A stretch of 64,000 nt of DNA from Acephala macrosclerotiorum. Its lineage: Eukaryota > Ascomycota > Leotiomycetes > Helotiales > Mollisiaceae. The notes beneath the pieces are model-generated. The model did no database searches, was not told the origin of the DNA, and saw only the letters and a program-made list of their open reading frames with translations. Of the stretch, positions 12,226 to 24,392 are shown piece after piece. The stretch's first letter is position 1. Each line of letters begins with the position of its first letter. The translations under genes were made by a program, and so were the position numbers. The stretch covers positions 62,001 to 126,000 of the forward strand of contig MU119300.1 in NCBI GenBank assembly GCA_014904845.1, read 5' to 3'.

Positions 12226-15200
12226 TTACTCAATAGCACTAACATTCCTCTCCAACCCGGCTAGCCTAGAATTCCGCATCGCAGCCTCCTGACTCTCGCG
12301 AAACTTCTCCCACCCCTCCGGATCCTGCTCCATCAACTGTATTCTCAACAAACTCGCCTCATTATTCAGCTCCTCCATAACCGCCTCATGACCCTGGCTA
12401 TTAATCTTATTCTTGATTTCCTCTCCGCCTAGACCGTCTACCATGGCTCTGAGGAGCTGCAGATGTCTAGGTTGTTCTTCCCGTCCAGTCATACCATGTT
12501 CGTGGTCTTCTAGATCCTGTTTCAGGATGTCACGACGGAATTGTTGTCCGAAGCGGTGCATACGGCCTTCTTCTTGGGATAGGGCGCGTGAGGCGAGGGA
12601 TACGTCTGAGTTGTGCCTTGAGAGCATGGGACGGATGTGGTCTTCATCTTCTGCATCGGACATTGGTGCTTCGAAGGGAGTTGGTTCGGTATCGGACAAG
12701 GATCCTTGTTCGTCGCCTCCTAGGTTGAGTTCTATGCTCTCTGATGGGCTGGCTTGATTCATGTCAGGTAGAGGCGGTGAGGTTACGGTTGTTGGGAGTC
12801 GTGTCTCTGGGAATTCGTCTTCGAATCGTTTGATCATGCCCTCAAGAGTTTGGTCAAGGAAGAGTAGTCGTTCTGGGAGGCGGTTAGCTTCATTGGTCAT
12901 AGGTGCCTCGGCAGGTACTCACGATAATTGTTTCGATCTGCAGAGCGTGCTTCTTTGACCAAGGCAGGTTGTAATCGTGCTCGTATCTTTCGAGCACTAC
13001 CGAGCAGATTCTTTGACATGTCCTTGGCCTTGCCACCACTGACAGGGGTAGTCGGGGTCTCCGAACCGCGACCTCCTTGCGAAAGGCTAGAAAATGGCCG
13101 ATCTGCGGAAGGTCTCCTCGAATCATTGCCTCTATTCCTTAGACAAATGCTCAATGCTTTCACAACTCCTGTGCCTCCAATTACGTAGTCGTCATCAGGT
13201 GCCGGTTCGTCATCATCATGGTTTTCGTGGAAGCCTTCGACATGTCCAACAAGATGCAACAAAACATCAGGGACTGCAACCTCCTTCTCACCTCCATGAG
13301 GATCGGATATTGCAGCTGCAGCTTCGCTAATCTCAGCTACCGGGCCACGCTCCATATTCCACAAGCAGTAAGCAACCACTTGTTTGGCCAACGCTTTCAC
13401 GATTTCGCTCGATTCAGGAGACGGCACTTCGATGTCTATGCAGATGATGGTCTTCGAAACACGAACGGCCGCCATGAGAGACGCGTACAATGCGCAAGCC
13501 TCTTCTTGGTTGGCTTCATCCTTCGCATCGGCAAGAACTGCCAAACCAGGATTCTCCATGATGTTCACATGTGCAAGATTCGGGGACTCCGGGAGGATTT
13601 CTGCAAGAGCAATAGCCTGTTCGGAAGTCATCGAGACATCTGTCAGATGTATTCGCTTCAGTGTCGGCAACTTGGGTAGATATCTGAGACAATGTCAGCA
13701 ACTGGTTTGGAATCGACGAATACAGCAGCAGACGACATGAAGCATTTCGTTGGGGTATGAAGAGATCCAATGAATGAGAATGCAACGTGTTCCATGCGAT
13801 CATAGGGCTGAACGCATAGGGCTGAAGTTAGAAGACGGGAGGAGGTCAGCCGAGGCGGTTTGAGCCGCATTGTCAGCCGCACCGTATTGCTTTCCGATTT
13901 AGGTATCCTCTTTCGCAACCCCCGCCCAATAATGACTGCAGAATAGAAATGATCACATACCTTCTTAGTAATGAGAGCGCACTAGGCTCCGAATCGAATA
14001 AGCCGTGGTTCTGAGATAGATCAATGAACCGGAAGTTCTTCAGCTTCGCCAATGCCGGGAACAAGGCCCACAGAGAGTCTGGGGTAAGGTTGCAGTCCGC
14101 TAAACTCAAGGCGTAGAGTTGATTATTCTGATCCAACGCATCTGCAATGACACCAAGCTGATCCTTGAGGTCGTTCCCGCCCAGATCTAAACCTTCACAT
14201 TTCCCTTCCCGGATAAATCGAGCAACATGATGCATTCCGTCAGAAGAAATGTTGTTACCGGCGATACCGAGACGTCGTAAACCGGACTTGATGACCCCAT
14301 CGACGAGGTTTCCCAACTGTTCAGTCGTCAAGCCGCATTCTGCCATGTTCAGCAGCTCGAATTCTCTGCCACCCAGTCGCTCACCGATGGCTCTTCCGAG
14401 TACGCTGGCTGTCTCAGCAGTTGAGTGCGACGTGTTTGTCCGCGTGAGATGTCCAGGCCCATGAGCAGGTGGAGTGTGCGGAGGAGTTACTGGCTGAGGA
14501 AATGGTACTTTGGACAAATCGATGGATTTCAGGGACCGGCACATGGTGAGAAATGTGGAAATGTACCGCCAACCGTCTCGTCCAATCTTATTGTTGTTCT
14601 TGAAAACGACTCGTTCCACAACACCACCCTGTGGCACTTCTCCCCATTTTCCTTTATGGACTTTCCGCCTCTCCCAGTCAGGACATTTCGCTGCTAGTAA
14701 TCCTGCGAGGATGACGCGAACGCCCTCATCGCTGAGACCACAGTTCTCCATGACCAGCTCCTTCACTGGTACTACAGCCAAGTAGTCTCCAAGGGTAATC
14801 AAGTCAGGAAGCTGAAGCCAGTATCCGGTAAGATCCAACCTGCATACAACCCCAGTACTTGATGTTCTTGCCGACAAGGCAGTTAGCTGTTCCGTGATCT
14901 TTTTCAAAACTGGCGTTTCTCGTAATTGGCAGCATCGTCGATAGATTCGTACGGGATCTGTGGTAGGTGATGCCTGAGTCTTCGGCGTCCCCGCTCCATT
15001 AGGAGTATTGGCCCCTGAGCTATCACCATCTCTAACCAGTTCGACAGGGACGGTTCCGTTTGCCTCTGCCAGCTTTCGCTTTTTCTCTTTCCGGGCCTTA
15101 CGCTCTTCCTCGCTACGTTTCTTCTTCTCTTTCTTCTTGGTATTGTCCTTCTCACCACCAGCAGCATCATCCTGCACCTCGTTTGTTGTCTCAATGACCT

Positions 15201-16153
15201 CCTTCCCAGGCGTCGGTAATATCTCTCCAGTTGCTTTTACAACACCCTCTGCCTCCTTTTGCTCCTTAATAGCTTCAGGTTGCTTTAGAGCCAGACCCTC
15301 TCCTTTCTCCATTTTCTTCTTCTCCCTTCTCTCTTTTCGTTTCTCGTCCTCGACATCATCGTCATAATACCGTGGTCCACTAGCAATCTCAACATCAACA
15401 CAGAATGCCACACGCCGTAACTTCGACTGATCAAGGTCTGTTATCCGACAACGCTCCCGGTGGTGATCCACATTTAGCACCTTTCGTTCGCAGATCCCAT
15501 GATGTACGCCTTTAGTTTGGGGAGCTAACTGCCCTCCTGAACTAGATAACCTCCGCAGGGCACTTTGTAAGAAGCTGGGCTGTCCAGTCTTTGGAGGAGC
15601 TGGTATATATGGTGCGTCTCCCACAGCCTTCGCAGCATGTGGCAGTATAGCGTTCTTTGGGGCCTGCGGACCGGTGGGTATTGGAGATTCTGAAAAGGGT
15701 GGCGTTGTGGAAGCTGGGGGAGTAGTGGCTTGCACAGGTGCATTATGTGCTCCAAACTTCGAGGAGATGCTGGACAACCAGGAATTCCGCCTCGAAGTAT
15801 TTGGAGATACAGAGCCAGGCTTCGCCAGACTCCCATTCAGAGTCACTGTCTTTTCAGAGGAGGCACTTCGAGAAAAGTTTGGTCGGGTAGGTATGGCTTT
15901 GGGGGGAGTGTGCTCATGCTCGATAGCAGGGTGGCCATTGCCATTGTGCTCTATCGAATGGCTCTTTTCATTTGCAGGAGTTGTGCTTGCTCGAGTCGTA
16001 TGCGGTCGTGAATTGTTGTCTATTGAGAAGATTCTATCAACATTTTTCGTTCCTTAGAATTGGGGTAAGGCTGGGAAGATCGTAGACAGAACTCCAATGT
16101 CATTCTCCGGACGTACCTTTCGCATTGCTGGTGTGGCTCGTGTGCTTGCTCAT
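12226..16153 (-). CDS. Large leucine-rich-repeat (RNI-like) protein, unnamed
   Basis: Four exons: 16153-16117, 16052-13961, 13683-12923 and 12872-12226. The introns are 64, 277 and 50 bp, all GT..AG, giving 1178 aa. The first exon codes only MSKHTSHTSNAK; without it the long frame has no Met. The N-terminal third is Ser/Pro-rich, with a block near residue 225 (VAFCVDVEIASGPRYYDDD), then a Lys/Glu-rich stretch. Leucine-rich repeats of ribonuclease-inhibitor type run from about residue 410 (LDLTGYWLQLPDLITL, ELVMENCGLSDEGVRVIL, LNMAECGLTT, GLRRLGIAGNNISSDG, LSLADCNLTPDSL, RFIDLSQNHGLFDSEPSAL) across the 277-bp intron. The C-terminus is acidic and probably helical. LRRs of this kind are protein-binding scaffolds; the partner is unknown. 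Orthologue-like proteins occur widely in filamentous fungi, but I do not know an experimentally assigned role. Confidence 0.83.
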
Positions 16154-17090
16154 CCAACTCACATCTACTCCATGAACGCTCTCCATGTTTGCACACTCCT
16201 TTGTTGAGGCGGACAGATCGTCGCTGATATCACAGTGGCAGTTCGGTGTTGTATACGGCAATCGAGCTCAGCTGAGATAAGCCACCAGAGCTGATTAACA
16301 TTGAAGATTCAGAGCCATAGTGCGCAGGAGTTGTGAATGCGCTCACCGTTGTCGACTGGTTTGTAATATCGGTACGAGGTACAACAATGACTGTCCTAGG
16401 GAGAGATCGTGACCTTATTGTGATTGTCGTGCTCTGAACGGGGGAAGTGGGAAGGCTTGTTCCTACCGTCATGTGCTGACCCGGGAGTGGGCTGGAAGGC
16501 TATTCGTCAACAGGTGCATCGGAGACCGGTCAATAAAAGGGAACTTCCCCCAAACTTATTTGAACCAGGTTGAGGGGCCGATTGAGAGAAAAATCCCCGA
16601 AATGGTGTGTTTTGATACCATTTACTACATTAATAATCGTAACTGCATTTTCGTCAGTGATGTGTGGACTTGCATTTCCATACTTCCCCCGCTTTTGCGA
16701 GAAACAGCCAGAAACATGGGCCGTACCTGCCCGTACAGCGCAGACCTGGCCCGGACTCTGTGCTGTATGAGGTCACAAGCCGTGCACATTTGACTACTCT
16801 AGCCTCTAGCCTGTTAGATAGTTGCTGCATAGGGCTATTGGTGGCATGTTCAGAAAGTTCGATAAAGAGGGCATGCCTCTGCGGTTTCCCTCATTCACAG
16901 CTTACGAAGAAGAATGCATTTTTTCTGAAGCTCTCACATTCATAGTTTGCAGAAAAGGTTTGTATCTGAATTGGAGGTCATCGCATGCATTCAGGTATTT
17001 TTGTGCAGCCGTAACTCCTCATGATGTCCATGCCATGAATGCAGAGCCTTTGAAGAGTGCAGAAGTGCGAAAAAGTAAGAAGACAGAGGT
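16154..17090. other. Intergenic region between LRR gene and RPL5
   Basis: The part next to 16154 should be the LRR promoter (minus strand). The part next to 17090 should be the RPL5 3' UTR. The plus-strand frames in between (for example 16473-16793) lack motifs and are not called. Confidence 0.45.
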
Positions 17091-18209
17091 TTACTCCTCC
17101 TTGAGAGCGGCAATCTTGGCCTTGACTCTCTCCAACTTCTCCTCCTTGGTAGCCTTGCGGCCCTTGTACTTCAGCGACTCCTTCTTGTACTCCTCCTTGT
17201 CCTTCTTTTCGCCCGCCCCCTCGACCTTCTTGAAAGGATCCTCACGGATAGCCTTGTGTGCCTCCTGGTACAACTCCTCTAATCCATCAGCCTCAATCTC
17301 GTCATCGATGTAGCCTTGGAACTGGGACTTGTATCGCTCCTCATCGTCGTCGGCCAGAGTCTCCATGTACTCAGCGACGTGGCCAGCGTAGATGTATTTG
17401 CGGAGGGTCTCGGCATCGAGCTCCTTGGTTTCGATGTCGTAACCTGGGAATCGATTCTCGGAGTGGGGGATGAGAATGCCACCATCGGAAGCACCCTTCA
17501 TGGCACCGAAGACACGAGCACCAGTGGAAGTACGGGCAAGACCAACATCAAGGAAGGCCTTGAACGGACGACGCTCCTCCTCGGATTGCTCAGTAAGCTT
17601 GTACTCTCCATCGGCTTCCTCAACACCCTGGAACTCCTCATCCATGCCGAGCTTCTTCAAGACACGACGGGCGATGAGAAGACCAGTGCAGTATGCGGCA
17701 GCCCAGTTGGTAAGACCGTGCTCGATACCGTAGGCGCGGAGCTCATGGGAGTAGGCGGCGCAGAAGACTTTGTCACCAGTGATCTCGGAGGTCACGATCT
17801 GCATGATGATGTCACGGTTGGTGAAGCGGACGACGAGACGGTACTTGGGCGCATTGTACTTGTTCTTGGCTTGGGTGATGAGACGCTTGCGGGCATAGTA
17901 ATCGGTCTTTCCAACACGACGGCGCTTGTACTTGGTCTGGTAGCGACTGTTGAAAGTTAGCATTGAGCGACGATGAGGAGCTCGCAGATACTGACCTGTA
18001 GTACGCAGAGTTCTTGACCAGCTTGGTGAAAGGCTGCAATCATCAATTAGCCCATATCCTCGAATCCGCAGTTGGCATTTCAGATCAAGATCCGAACATT
18101 CTGCAGGGACTCAAGTTCTCTTTGGCATTTCTGCTCTTTCGAGGAACTTGGATTGCCGGGACATTGTCTGCAAAGCGCAGGCAATCTAGTGATCGTATTA
18201 ACTCACCAT
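17091..18209 (-). CDS. RPL5: 60S ribosomal protein L5 (uL18)
   Basis: Three exons: 18209-18207, 18033-17996 and 17946-17091, with introns of 173 and 49 bp, giving 298 aa, the usual size for eukaryotic L5. The first exon is only the ATG codon. Exon 2 supplies PFTKLVKNSAYY and exon 3 begins with SRYQTKYKRRRVGKTDYYAR. Diagnostic L5 segments follow: KYRLVVRFTNRDIIMQI, AYSHELRAYGIEHGLTNWAA, CTGLLIARRVL, VGLARTSTGARVFGAMKGA and GGILIPHSENRFPGYD. The tail is Lys/Glu-rich (KYKGRKATKEEKLERV). L5 binds 5S rRNA and joins the central protuberance of the large subunit. Strong codon bias fits high expression. The long first intron next to the start codon is typical of fungal ribosomal protein genes. Confidence 0.98.
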
Positions 18210-18658
18210 CTTGACAGATTGACCGCACTATCGCTGGAGTGATGTTGTCGTGGTTTTGAACACAAGAGGAAGAGAACTTTCGAATCGAATTGTGTATCGA
18301 AAACCTTTGTGCGCCATGCGCCTCGCTTAGCCCCACCAGCCTTACCGCCATGATTTTTTAAAGGGTCGTCGACGAACTCGAACAAGCTTCCTTCAATTGA
18401 TGAAGACCATTCAAGACGCCACCAAACTTCCCGGTACTTCATTTGCAATAGATCTATCGAATTTGTTTTATTATTCTTATGTTTAAGAGATCTTCTAGAG
18501 CATTATAATTGGATTTCAAATTCAAGCATTCACGTGATAAATTATCCTAATTGGGAGGCGGTGAATCGCCTGTGGCCGACGAACCTCGGTTCCCTTCACC
18601 AACTCATCTGTAATCATTCCTATTCAATGTTTATTCCCTCCCCCTCATCAAATTTTCA
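18210..18658. promoter_or_regulatory. Bidirectional promoter, RPL5 / HAD hydrolase
   Basis: The 449 bases separate the divergent start codons of RPL5 (minus) and the HAD-like gene (plus), so both promoters must lie here or in the leaders. The region contains an A/T-rich stretch around 18455-18545 and pyrimidine-rich sequence just before 18659. No specific factor site was assigned. Confidence 0.5.
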
Positions 18659-20154
18659 ATGTCACAAGAGGATTTTCCTGTCGAGTTCGTGTTAGAAAGT
18701 ATAGAATCGATCATGCCACCTTCAAATCAACCAAAAGTGTTGTAAGTTGCAGTACCCCGCTATCCCCCGAATCCTAGCTGAAAGTAACCTAGGTTATTTG
18801 ATATCGGGGGTGTTTGTGTAAGGCAATGCTCTTTCAACATTTTAACCATGGTTTCGAGCTCTGTTTGTGTTTCTAAATGTATTTTGTCAGCAGTTCTGAT
18901 GAACAGTGGTCTCTATTGTTTTTCTGCCTGTCTGTTTTGATGGTATCTTGCGGCGTTGCCTCTTCTTGAAACCGGCTTGCTTCTGTCGTGCTCTTGATAC
19001 TATGCAGGTTTGCAATATCACATGTACCTAGCTTGAGCCAGTCATCAAGTTCATGTGCATACTTACATGTTACGGCTGCGAATCATGCTTTCTCTGGCTC
19101 AAGCTCACGCGGCAAGCAGGTCCTACCTACCTGCTTTGCACCTCCAACTCTGACCGAAGGCCTCTCTTTGAACACTTCAATATCCGTCAGAGCTTTGCCT
19201 AACACAAAATGCGTTGGAATTTCCACCAATTACAACCTTCTCCTCTCATCACACTTTTCCCACCCAGCCGTATCACTGATTCACATCCCTCTCAACGGTC
19301 CTACTACCTCCCTCCGCTCCTTGATTACTAACCCATCTCCATCACAGGTCGTGTCCCCCTTCCAAGCAATCCTCGACCACGAAATCTCGCACTCCATCCC
19401 ACCCGGCTGGATAAACCACGCCATCTCCCGCACCTCCCCCAACGGCTACTGGCACCGCGTCGAACGCGGCGAACTCCCCCTCGACTCCCACTTCTTCGCC
19501 GGCTTCACATCCGATCTCAAAAACCCCTCTTTATGGCGCACATTCTATCAAACAGCTTGTACCAAGGATCCAAGCCTATCTAAGGAAACGCCTCCATTGC
19601 CGAAGATTGACGGTGAAGAAGTGTTTTGGAAAATGATGAGTAAGAGTAGAGATTTTGATCCTTGGATGTTTCCTGCGTTACAGAAGTTGAAAGAAAGTGG
19701 GAGGTTTATCTTGGCTGCTTTGAGTAATACGGTTATCTTCCCTCCAACGCATCCATATGCCAATCCACCGGTTGAGAAAGACATCCGACGAATCTTTGAT
19801 GTGTTCGTCTCAAGCGCCCACGTTGGACTTCGAAAACCTAGCCCGGAGATCTACGAACTCGCCCTAGACTTAGTCAACCAGTATGCAAAAGCGAATCAAG
19901 ATACAGAACGAGGCCAACGGCTGAACTGGCAAGAAGGCATAAAAGCCTCAGATATCGTGTTTTTGGATGACATTGGAGAGAATTTGAAGGCGGGGAAGAA
20001 AGCGGGATTTAGGACAATCAGGGTGCATCTAGGCAGAGCTTTTGAGGCTGTAGATGAGTTGGAGGAGGCTACGGGGATGCAGTTGGCGGGGGATCATCCA
20101 AGGATAGCTGTTAAACCTGTTGTGAGGAAGAAGGAAGAGGTTGCGAAGTTGTAG
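18659..20154 (+). CDS. HAD-superfamily hydrolase (ACAD10/epoxide-hydrolase-N-like)
   Basis: Three exons, 18659-18741, 18793-18817 and 19348-20154, give 304 aa. The tiny second exon carries HAD motif I (LLFDIGGVC; Asp31 is the expected nucleophile), and the third continues VVSPFQAILDHE. Motif II is AALSNTV, motif III the Lys of VGLRKPSPEIYEL, motif IV FLDDIGENLKAGKKAGF. The cap region is the one seen in fungal homologues of the ACAD10 N-terminal domain (IPPGWINHAISRTSPNGYWHRVE). Motif I reads DxG rather than the phosphatase DxD, as in haloacid-dehalogenase and epoxide-hydrolase-N relatives, so the substrate cannot be inferred. The second intron is 530 bp and open from 18988 in the same frame as exon 3. 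The start at 18659 is in frame with a second Met at residue 19. Confidence 0.87.
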
Positions 20155-21060
20155 TGAGTGGATGCAGGGGAGCAAGAGAAAGGCGTTGATGTTTAATACT
20201 AGTAGGGACTTTGTAAAGTAGCTAAGTAGTTGTCATGATAATGAACATTCTAAATCTCTGTCACTCTCCTCTGCATAACCGTTGCTCAACCACAACTTGG
20301 ACTCTAGCATCCCCATAAGTGCCGCAACAACCAGGGACATTTAAACCCTTTAGAGCCATCACCATGTTCCCAAAACCGGCAACTCATTGCCCCTCACCTC
20401 AAAGAACATTCAAACCCCCTTTTATCACATCCCTTTCTATCCCATCCCGTCCACTCACGAATCCCGAAGATCGCCCACTTCTAAACCAGTCGTATAGATT
20501 TAAATACGCACGAATTCTCCTAGCCTACAACAAACCATGTTTTCTCCCATTCAATGGGAGTTCCTTTTTTGATCATTGATCTCCCTTTTGGCCCCTTTCT
20601 CTGGCCCTTGTTAACTCCTCTAGCGACACCGACAATGAGCCGGTGTTGAATGAATTCTTTAGCGGTTTAACGTCAGGAGGTAGTCTTAGATGAATATGCA
20701 AAGTATCATTTATCAAAGCTTAGGACATTCGCAAGAGCCGATCATCTGACAATATCAACGCACCGAACCATCATTCGCGGTACAAACACAACAATCACCT
20801 CAAAACAAATATTTTCTCCAGCAATAACAATGGTATTATCAACAAAGTGCAAGCGCACTAACACGTCTGTCTATACAACATATAAGCTTCATCCTGAAAT
20901 GCATTCATCCCACAAAGAACATTAGACATCAATCATATCTCATGTCCCTATGCCTTGGCTTATGGCCAGAGAACCGAAACCCAAAAGGTCAAGAACGCCA
21001 GCATCCCTCTGTCCATAATCACACAATCCCCTCCTTGTTTCTCCTACCCAGGAAAGGCGA
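20155..21060. other. Convergent 3' region, no gene
   Basis: This lies between the 3' ends of the HAD-like gene (plus) and the TinC-type gene (minus). It should hold both 3' UTRs and terminators. No supported coding sequence was seen. Confidence 0.5.
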
Positions 21061-23372
21061 TTAGCTCTCGCCCTTGACAGGACTAGCAGCAGTCCCAAGA
21101 ATCAAACTCTCAAGTTCCCAAGGTGAAAGTGTACTCCGTCTCCTACTAGCCTTCTGTCTCCCCAGATCCCTAGCTGGAGCTTTTCGCTTCCTACTCTCAG
21201 TCCTCCCTTCACCTTCAACCTCTCCCAACACCTTCCCCTCTCCAGCCAACTCATCGACCTCCATCTCCTCAGCTGCCTCTTTCCTTGCGGGCCTCTCAGG
21301 CGGCGGCATCAATTTCTTATCTTCCCCACTTTTTACACCTCTATTCGCCCTCGCAGCCTTAATCTTAGCCCTCACCCTTGCCGCATCCGCCTCCCTCTCT
21401 GACGCAGCCAACTTCGCCGCAATACTCGCCATCGTCAACGGACTCTGCATCGGAGCCTGCTCTCTAGGTCTTGGCAATCTACTCTCATTACTTCTCTGTA
21501 ATCTGGGTGTAGCTTTGGGGTTTAGACGTGGAGTTGAGTTTGTGCGGGTTGTTTTATCGGGGGATAAGGAGCGGTCGCGGCGTCGTGGCGGGGGAAGGGC
21601 GATGTTTGTTGCTTTTAGGAGGGAAAGTTCGTCTTCCGGTTCTGGAGGTGTGATTTTAGTTGTTGGTAAGGGTGTGGGAGTTAGGGCTTGTTTATGCTCT
21701 CGAGGGCGGGAGGTGGTTTGGGGTGTGGACTTTTGGGATTTTAGACGCTTGGGTGAGGATTCGAGTTGAAGGAGGTTGTAGGTGTTTTCTTCGATTATGG
21801 TTGTGAATCCTTCTCTTTCTTTTCGTGGAGGACTAGGAGCGGTCTTATTTCCGCTTGTTTCTTTGAGGGGTGAGAGTTGTGGTGGTGGGCCGGGAGAGGT
21901 TGTGGATGTGGTGTGGATCGTGTAGTTTGGTTCTTCGTCTTCCATTTGCTCTTCCGAGACCTCTTCTGAGATCTCCTCCTCGGCTGGCTCGTCTTCGAAG
22001 AGGCTGGAATCGGAGTCATCGAGATCTTCGTCGAAGTCAGGTTCAACCGGATCTGGCATCTCTGACTCGTCCATAGCATCGATATCAGCCTGCGTATCTC
22101 CTTCTTCCTCAACTTCCTCCATCAAAGTAGAAAGCTGATGTTGTGCCTGCTCATCCTTCTCCTTCAACGGACTTAGCAGCAGACCCATCTTCAACTCCTC
22201 AAGGTTAACCGTCTGCCCACTCCTCGCCATCCTCTTCCTCCACCCATCCATCATCTGTACCGCCTCCCTCCACCTAACCTCCATCCTCTCCCACCCCTCT
22301 CTCAACCTAATAATCTCTTCCTCTCTAACCTCCACTTCCTCAAGTGGCACAAAACTCGGATTCGTCAGCAGGGTTCTGATATGCTCAATCACAGCATCCA
22401 TATCCCCAGCCAAATTCTCATACCCCATCTCCACAATAGTCACCATCTCCGACCCTTGTTGTCCCTCTTTCTCCCACCCACTAAGACTTTTCAGACTCTC
22501 AAATGTGCGTCTCACCAACGCTGCTAGATTCTCGTTTTCCTCCGACAACCCTCGTGCAAGTTCTGTGAGGAACTCATTCGTCTCACTCCTCAAATCATAG
22601 CCTTCATCCATCGCACTCCCACTCCCATTTTGTCGACTCTGTTCTCCTACACCCCCCACAACCGTAATCTCCCTAACCCCCACCGCCTTCCCACCTCCCC
22701 TTTGTCTTCCTCCCTCACCAACATGTTTCTTCAATCCCTCAATCGTCCTCTCCCTCTTGCGGACCTCAATTGCGCACTGATTCCTCGTTTGCTGAACCAA
22801 AGCTTTCATGCGCGCCATCTCTTCTTTCATAGTTTTCTGTGCTTGTTCTGCAGTCTTAAGCTGCAGTTTTAGGGAGCGTTCGGTGGAGTCCGCGATTGCG
22901 AGTTTGCGTTGGGCTTCAAGATATTTGGTGTTTAGGCGCTCGAGGTCGGTGGTTTGACGGAGGGTATCTGCGCGGAGGGTGCGGAGTGTTGTTGTAAGGG
23001 TTTCGCGTTGGGTTGCGTCACGCTGTTGAGGATCAGTACACATTCATCCCCTCGCCCGGTAGCTCTCATCTCATTCATCCCATTTAAGCCAATCGTCCCA
23101 TGCAACCAATCCACCTCCAAAAGACCGCAGAAAAGACAAAAGACAAAAGCGCAAACAACAAGAATGGACCCTAATAAATGCCAATAACTCACATCCCTCC
23201 TCAAAATCAAATCATTAACCACCCCCATAACCCTCCCCATATTCGCCTCCAAACCCCCCTCCCCGCTATCCGGCCTCGCAAAATCAATACTCTGTCCATT
23301 TCTTAACAATCCTCTGCTTAGCAACTGATTGTTGATGTATAGCGACGCGGTGCGTAGGTTATCTGGGTCCAT
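21061..23372 (-). CDS. TinC/ADIP-type coiled-coil protein (Msd1/SSX2IP-like)
   Basis: Two exons, 23372-23193 and 23022-21061, joined in phase 0 over a 170-bp intron, give 713 aa. The N-terminus (MDPDNLRTASLYINNQLLSR, then NGQSIDFARP and VVNDLILRRD) and the following coiled coil (residues about 60-160) match the afadin- and alpha-actinin-binding (ADIP) family. That family includes fission yeast Msd1, human SSX2IP and Aspergillus NIMA-interacting TinC. A second conserved block, EVREEEIIRLREGWERMEVR plus WREAVQMMDGWRKRM, is also typical. The C-terminal half is disordered, with an acidic stretch near the middle, then Ser/Pro/Arg-rich sequence including SPLTMASIAAKLAASEREAD. Relatives act at spindle poles and microtubule-organising centres, so a microtubule-anchoring role is inferred. 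It is convergent with the upstream HAD gene. Confidence 0.87.
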
Positions 23373-24392
23373 TTCGTCCGTTCGCTATCCCTTTCACGCG
23401 GGACGCGGGTTTTCGGCAGATATGTGCGCTGTTGGTTACAATAGATCGATGGGAAGTAAACAATGGCTCTGGGGACTTCGATTCCATGTGCGGATAGAGT
23501 TGGAGGGGCAGAAGTTGTCGTCGTGATGATGCGTGCGTGATGCTTGTGAATTTGGGTCGCGACTTTTTCGGCCGTTGCTGGGTAAACAATGCGTTGGCTG
23601 CAAGGATCAACCTGATCTTGGGATGATCACGTGAAAGCTAAGATCAGATCAATCTTTGCGTGCGAATCTGAGTGAGACTGGGTAGACATTGATGGTTGAA
23701 GAAGTGGAGATAATATTCGAGGGAAAGTTAATCGAGTGGTTGGTTGTTGCATGAGTCCATTGTACAAACATATTGTTCTCGGCAGGAACAGAGGATAAAG
23801 TTCATGTCACGAATCAACAACTATGAACAGTGATTTGAGCTCAAACGAACGTGTTCAGAAGCTACTCTCATGGCAGCAGCCACACTCCACCCACTTTTCT
23901 TATGGGATCTTGAATATAACTACCCTTCTTCATCCATCACTCATGGGTCCATCACCATCTATCTCCAAAACCCTCTTTCAAGGAAAAACATTAATGTACA
24001 TTATCAATCCATTGGTCCTCCCTAACCCACACAAAAAGTCTTTATGCATTTGCGTATTCGTTTTTCTTGTAAACAGGTCGAAGAAACGCTCAGAACGCCC
24101 TACCAGTGAGCCCTCCTCGAGCCCACCAGAGTTATCAAACAAATACCGTCAAGCCACCCACCCGTCTCTTGATAATCATCTTTCTCTCGATGATCGAAAA
24201 TTAGAAGGAAAAAGTTCGGGGTATGAAGGAACGTAAGCAAATGAAGACGCCTTGCCCACAATGCATGCACGCTTGCTCATTCGTTTCGAAGAAGTGAAGA
24301 AAAAGCCACAATTACGGTTCCGCCGTTGATGTCTAATGTTCGTTCATGTATGTACCGGTACCCAAGTCAGTTGTTCATTATCGTCCTATTCT
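23373..24392. other. Intergenic region between TinC-type and DYRK genes
   Basis: This should hold the TinC-type promoter (minus) and the 3' UTR of the kinase gene. A plus-strand frame at 23823-24236 (137 codons) starts with ATG but has no domain and unconvincing composition. It was not called. Confidence 0.45.

Noticed and set aside
15008..15367. Plus-strand Ser/Phe-rich frame
   Set aside because: Shadow of the Lys/Glu-rich segment of the LRR protein on the other strand.
17316..17960. Plus-strand 214-codon frame opposite RPL5
   Set aside because: Antisense shadow produced by the strong codon bias of the ribosomal protein gene.
21074..21769. Plus-strand 231-codon frame opposite the TinC-type gene
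   Set aside because: Low-complexity shadow; the minus-strand frame has a recognisable ADIP-type block.
23823..24236. Plus-strand 137-codon frame
   Set aside because: Starts with ATG but has no domain, and lies in the 3' flank of the kinase gene.
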